A stretch of DNA of 34,416 nucleotides from Symsagittifera roscoffensis (Eukaryota; Xenacoelomorpha; Acoela; Convolutidae). Of this stretch, positions 32,162-34,416 are shown piece after piece. The stretch is from positions 1 through 34,416 of the forward strand of contig NW_026971391.1 in the NCBI RefSeq assembly GCF_963678635.1. Direction: 5' to 3'. The notes below the pieces were generated by a model. The model was not told where the DNA came from and made no database searches. It worked only from the letters and a program-made list of their open reading frames with translations. Position 1 is the first letter of the stretch. Every line of letters begins with the position of its first letter. A program made the position numbers and the translations under genes.

Positions 32162-32203
32162 GTAAGTGGAAAAAAAAACCCAGTTTCATTTATTAATTAT
32201 CAG
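32162..32203 (+). other. 42-nt intron
   Basis: GTAAGT at 32162, a branch-point-like TTATTAAT at about 32190 and TTATCAG at 32197-32203. The size is near the minimum for metazoan introns and suits compact invertebrate genomes. Confidence 0.7.
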
Positions 32204-32834
32204 AATGGTTGAAGCAATGTATGAACAATCGCCGGAATACTTTAAACAATTTCGGAAAAACTTTAAATTTTTTTTTCTGAACAATGAACCCGACGTCTCT
32301 GACCTTCCTTCTAATACGAACTTTGCATTTGCAGTCCATTCAAATCAGAACGAATTTTGTTCCCAATCTCCTGCCAATGGTCAGCCACATTACCACGTTC
32401 TTATCGAAGTTACAAAAGAATGCACTGAAGCAGTTAACAAGATGACCTTAAAATCTTTTATTGTGCCTTGTCTCCTTTCATCCTTTAAATGTTTGATTAT
32501 GCGGTGCAGCAAATATCATCTATCAGGACCACTGATGGAAAAAATGAAATTGGCTGCTAACTACAATTCGACTAACAACCTTGACACCGCCGGAGTTTCT
32601 TTGCGAAAACGATTGCCACAGATTTGCTTTGCATCACAGACTCGATCCATTCAAACTCAAACTGATCTAATTACTAATGTAACCATTGAACGTTTTATTC
32701 GAATTTTGAATGGGGATAATGCTGCCGAATTTTCAAAAATCATTGATATTATTTTGAGTGGGTATGGTCGATTAGAGATTGATTCAAATACTTTGTTTGT
32801 TAAATTTATAATGGAGAAGAAATACAATTTTTGA
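32204..32834 (+). CDS. Second exon of the PC4-like gene, with a His-x-His motif
   Basis: An open frame of 210 codons from ATG at 32205, one base after the splice acceptor. It starts MVEAMYEQSPEYFKQF. About 62 residues in is PHYHVLIEV (HYH at 32388-32396), preceded by a hydrophobic strand (TNFAFAVHS). A His-hydrophobic-His pair on a strand is the metal site of HUH rolling-circle nucleases such as parvovirus Rep/NS1, but the second residue here is Tyr and no convincing downstream Tyr-x-x-x-Lys motif is seen, so this is only a suggestion. The C-terminus (VTIERFIRIL to FIMEKKYNF) looks helical. The gene converges on the protease gene 113 bp away. Confidence 0.55.
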
Positions 32835-32947
32835 ACAAAATATTTCTGAGATAATTCCAGCGGTATGTGTTCTAGCAACCATAAAACATGTTTTTTTAAA
32901 AAAAAATCAATTATAAATCATTAAAGAAATGCAACAGTATCACAAAG

Positions 32948-33384
32948 TTATAACATCATATGTTTAGCAAAACGCATCATGTCATGATCGTTAACCTTGA
33001 AAACTATAGGAAATTTAGAAGAAATTATAACATGAGCAACATAAATACAATAAAGTCCACACAAGACCGAGTTAGCTGATTGGATTGGCTAATTCATCAG
33101 TATTTGGTTTCCCTCATGGATAGAACGTCTCATATTTTTGTATACATGTGGATAGTTGTGTAGGCTTCGTCCAAGAGGATCTGCAAAAAAGATTTGACCA
33201 CCAGCTTGAGCAAACAGTAACCAATGAGTTCCTGGCTGGTCTGAGTTTGATGCGTTGACTATCATGAAAGTATTGTCACGTTTCAATATTGTATTAAATG
33301 CTAAGTTAGCAGGAAAATGCCACGAAATCGATGTTTCAAATGTTTGCATCGGTTAATAAGCTCAATAATCTGCAAATTGTCCAT
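32948..33384 (-). pseudogene. Adenain-type cysteine protease, disrupted
   Basis: This maturation protease would cleave capsid precursors. The ATG at 33384 (after AAAAAA) opens a short frame; after a run of four T on this strand (33314-33317) the main frame takes over. It shows the N-terminal F-x-G-I/V-F-P region, SDQPGTHW with the catalytic His, FADPLG with the catalytic Asp, and, past a TAG at 33089, VLCGLYCIYVAHVI with the catalytic Cys, ending in TAA at 32948. The length, about 145 residues, is normal for the family. Two lesions: one base short in the T4 run and the TAG, which replaces what would be a CAG-type codon. The catalytic triad itself is intact. It lies 13 bp downstream of the capsid gene stop on the same strand, probably co-transcribed. 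Confidence 0.8.
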
Positions 33385-33397
33385 TTTTTTCCCCGAT

Positions 33398-34416
33398 TCA
33401 ATTCATTAGAGTGTTTTTAGCTATTTTTCTATCGGAACGCATGTAAACTGTTGATGCATGCTCTCCCATGAAAAGTAACTCTACATTTTCCCCCAGCGGT
33501 GCATCAAACTTCAGTTCTACTGAAATGGTGCAATTGGTCAATTCAGGATGAATAAAGTCGTGTGAAGCCTCCTGAGTAGATGTGAGATCAAATGCCATAA
33601 TATAATGATTGTGATAATTAGCCAAACTGATTCCATGACTATTGTTAAAAACAAAGTCTAGAGCTTCCAATGTGTTATAGTATATTCTTTTGTTATCAGT
33701 CGTTGACACAGGAGTTCCTGCAATGGGTAGGCCGTTTCGGTAAACAATGATTTCATTCAGCTGAAACTTTTGATAATGAAACGGGTTTGTTCGGTTAGTA
33801 CCCAGGTATGCTGTATTCGAGCTCATTGCCAAAATCATTCGACGAACTGGCTCTTTGGCAAAAACGTCTTCATGTCGCCAACTTTGCACACCAGTTGTGG
33901 CCAAAAAGGTTCTTGGTAAAACTTCAATATAATTGTATATTGCAGGTGTTTTCAACAGAGTTTTTTCTATCGATGATAGTACAAAATCTGTTACTGTCAT
34001 TTTGCGCACATATAGGTTAGCCTCAGTGATTTGGACTTGGTAATGTTTAGTAGCGTGCTCAGACATAATAAGAAAGTCATTAGGAGATCGTCTAAGAGAA
34101 AGTCTTATTGTAACACCGCTGATAAGATGTTTGTCGCATGATAAAAAATCACAGGCAATTTTACCAAATAATCGGAATTCGCTTGATGCTGCTACGATTC
34201 GCTTACGTTCAGCGACATCTTCAGCTCGCCCATTAGCACCATCAATACCTGATGGATTATATTCATAAAAATAGCCTTGACAAGCAAGCCACGTTTTCTT
34301 TGCATCAAGACCGTGAGAAAATTCTGTCTCAATGAAACTCTTATGGGCAAAATTGGCATTAGTTGTTGAAATTTTTTCTCCATTCAGGGACATGGTGCAT
34401 TCAGAAAATAAAGATG
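33398..34416 (-). CDS. Major capsid protein (Maverick/adintovirus double-jelly-roll type), 3' part
   Basis: An uninterrupted frame runs from the right edge (open at 34414) to TAA at 33398, about 338 residues. An ATG at 34393 lies inside the conserved sequence and is not the true start; about the first third of the protein is outside. It matches the family annotated as F54H12.2-like, known in Maverick/adintovirus elements as the capsid shell protein: FIETEFSHGLDAKKT, a block equivalent to the RLLLNG...L.RS.D strand (ISGVTIRLSLRRSPNDF), ANLYVRKMTVTDFVLSSIE, RRMILAMSSNTAYLGTNRTNPFHYQKF, IIVYRNGLPI and YIMAFDLTSTQ. The protein should assemble into the icosahedral shell. In contrast to all neighbours it has no lesion in view. 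The start of the next gene, the protease, follows after 13 bp. Confidence 0.85.
   Translation of the reverse strand, partial: SLFSECTMSLNGEKISTTNANFAHKSFIETEFSHGLDAKKTWLACQGYFYEYNPSGIDGANGRAEDVAERKRIVAASSEFRLFGKIACDFLSCDKHLISGVTIRLSLRRSPNDFLIMSEHATKHYQVQITEANLYVRKMTVTDFVLSSIEKTLLKTPAIYNYIEVLPRTFLATTGVQSWRHEDVFAKEPVRRMILAMSSNTAYLGTNRTNPFHYQKFQLNEIIVYRNGLPIAGTPVSTTDNKRIYYNTLEALDFVFNNSHGISLANYHNHYIMAFDLTSTQEASHDFIHPELTNCTISVELKFDAPLGENVELLFMGEHASTVYMRSDRKIAKNTLMN

Larger units (their letters stand above)
24521..34416 (-). mobile_element. Endogenous Maverick/Polinton or adintovirus-type element (right part beyond window)
   Basis: Protein-primed family-B DNA polymerase, adenain-type protease and double-jelly-roll-type major capsid protein together define this class of virus-like elements. 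The minus-strand genes run capsid, protease, unknown protein, polymerase, with one spliced plus-strand gene in between. The left boundary was not found: it must lie between the MITE (24278) and the polymerase 3' end. The element runs off the right edge, so its terminal inverted repeats cannot be compared. Integrase, packaging ATPase and minor capsid genes are not in view. Confidence 0.85.

Overview
This window is AT-rich, repeat-laden invertebrate nuclear DNA. GT-AG introns (42 to 176 nt), an AATAAA signal, non-LTR and Ty3/gypsy retrotransposons, MITE-like repeats and an endogenous Maverick (Polinton)/adintovirus-type element all point to a metazoan. The very short intron and small spacers would suit a nematode or a similarly compact invertebrate, but the sequence does not fix the taxon. 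I saw no bacterial features, rRNA or tRNA.

Layout. 1-7110: two same-strand (minus) copies of one CR1/Jockey-like LINE, both dead; copy A is longer, copy B lacks about 620 bp and its 3' end. 7268-7760: a minus-strand SGNH-hydrolase-like fragment. 4502-5010, 8874-9385 and 10490-10624: copies of a non-coding repeat (family B). 10281-17524: a nest of MITE/foldback repeats (family A, with ends TGTTCCGACT/AGTCGGAACA, including a palindrome with arms of about 550 bp; family C, with ends GGCGACAA/TTGTC[AG]CC). Within this nest a roughly 1.37-kb unit carrying a KH-domain gene occurs twice; the second copy (16676-17858) keeps a readable protein in three frames. 18106-24093: a decayed Ty3/gypsy element with short LTRs, a polypurine tract and gag, RT, RNase H and integrase remnants. 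24123-24278: a palindromic MITE.

24521-34416 (right edge): the most interesting block, a Maverick/Polinton or adintovirus-type virus-like element. On the minus strand, from right to left, are the major capsid protein (N-terminus beyond the edge), an adenain-type cysteine protease 13 bp downstream of it, an unrecognised Gln/Ser-rich protein with a basic C-terminus, and a protein-primed family-B DNA polymerase with an N-terminal zinc finger and two introns. On the plus strand, convergent with capsid/protease and divergent from the unknown gene, lies a spliced gene whose first exon looks like a PC4-type single-stranded-DNA-binding domain and whose second exon has a His-x-His motif reminiscent of HUH nucleases. 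Polymerase, protease and capsid are the replication, maturation and shell genes of this virus class; the plus-strand gene may be an additional DNA-binding replication or transcription factor. No integrase or packaging ATPase is visible, and they may lie beyond the right edge.

Almost every gene of this block is broken by one-base changes in mononucleotide runs, and the polymerase and protease also have in-frame stops at otherwise well conserved places. The copy is therefore either a young, decaying insertion or is partly affected by homopolymer errors in the assembly.
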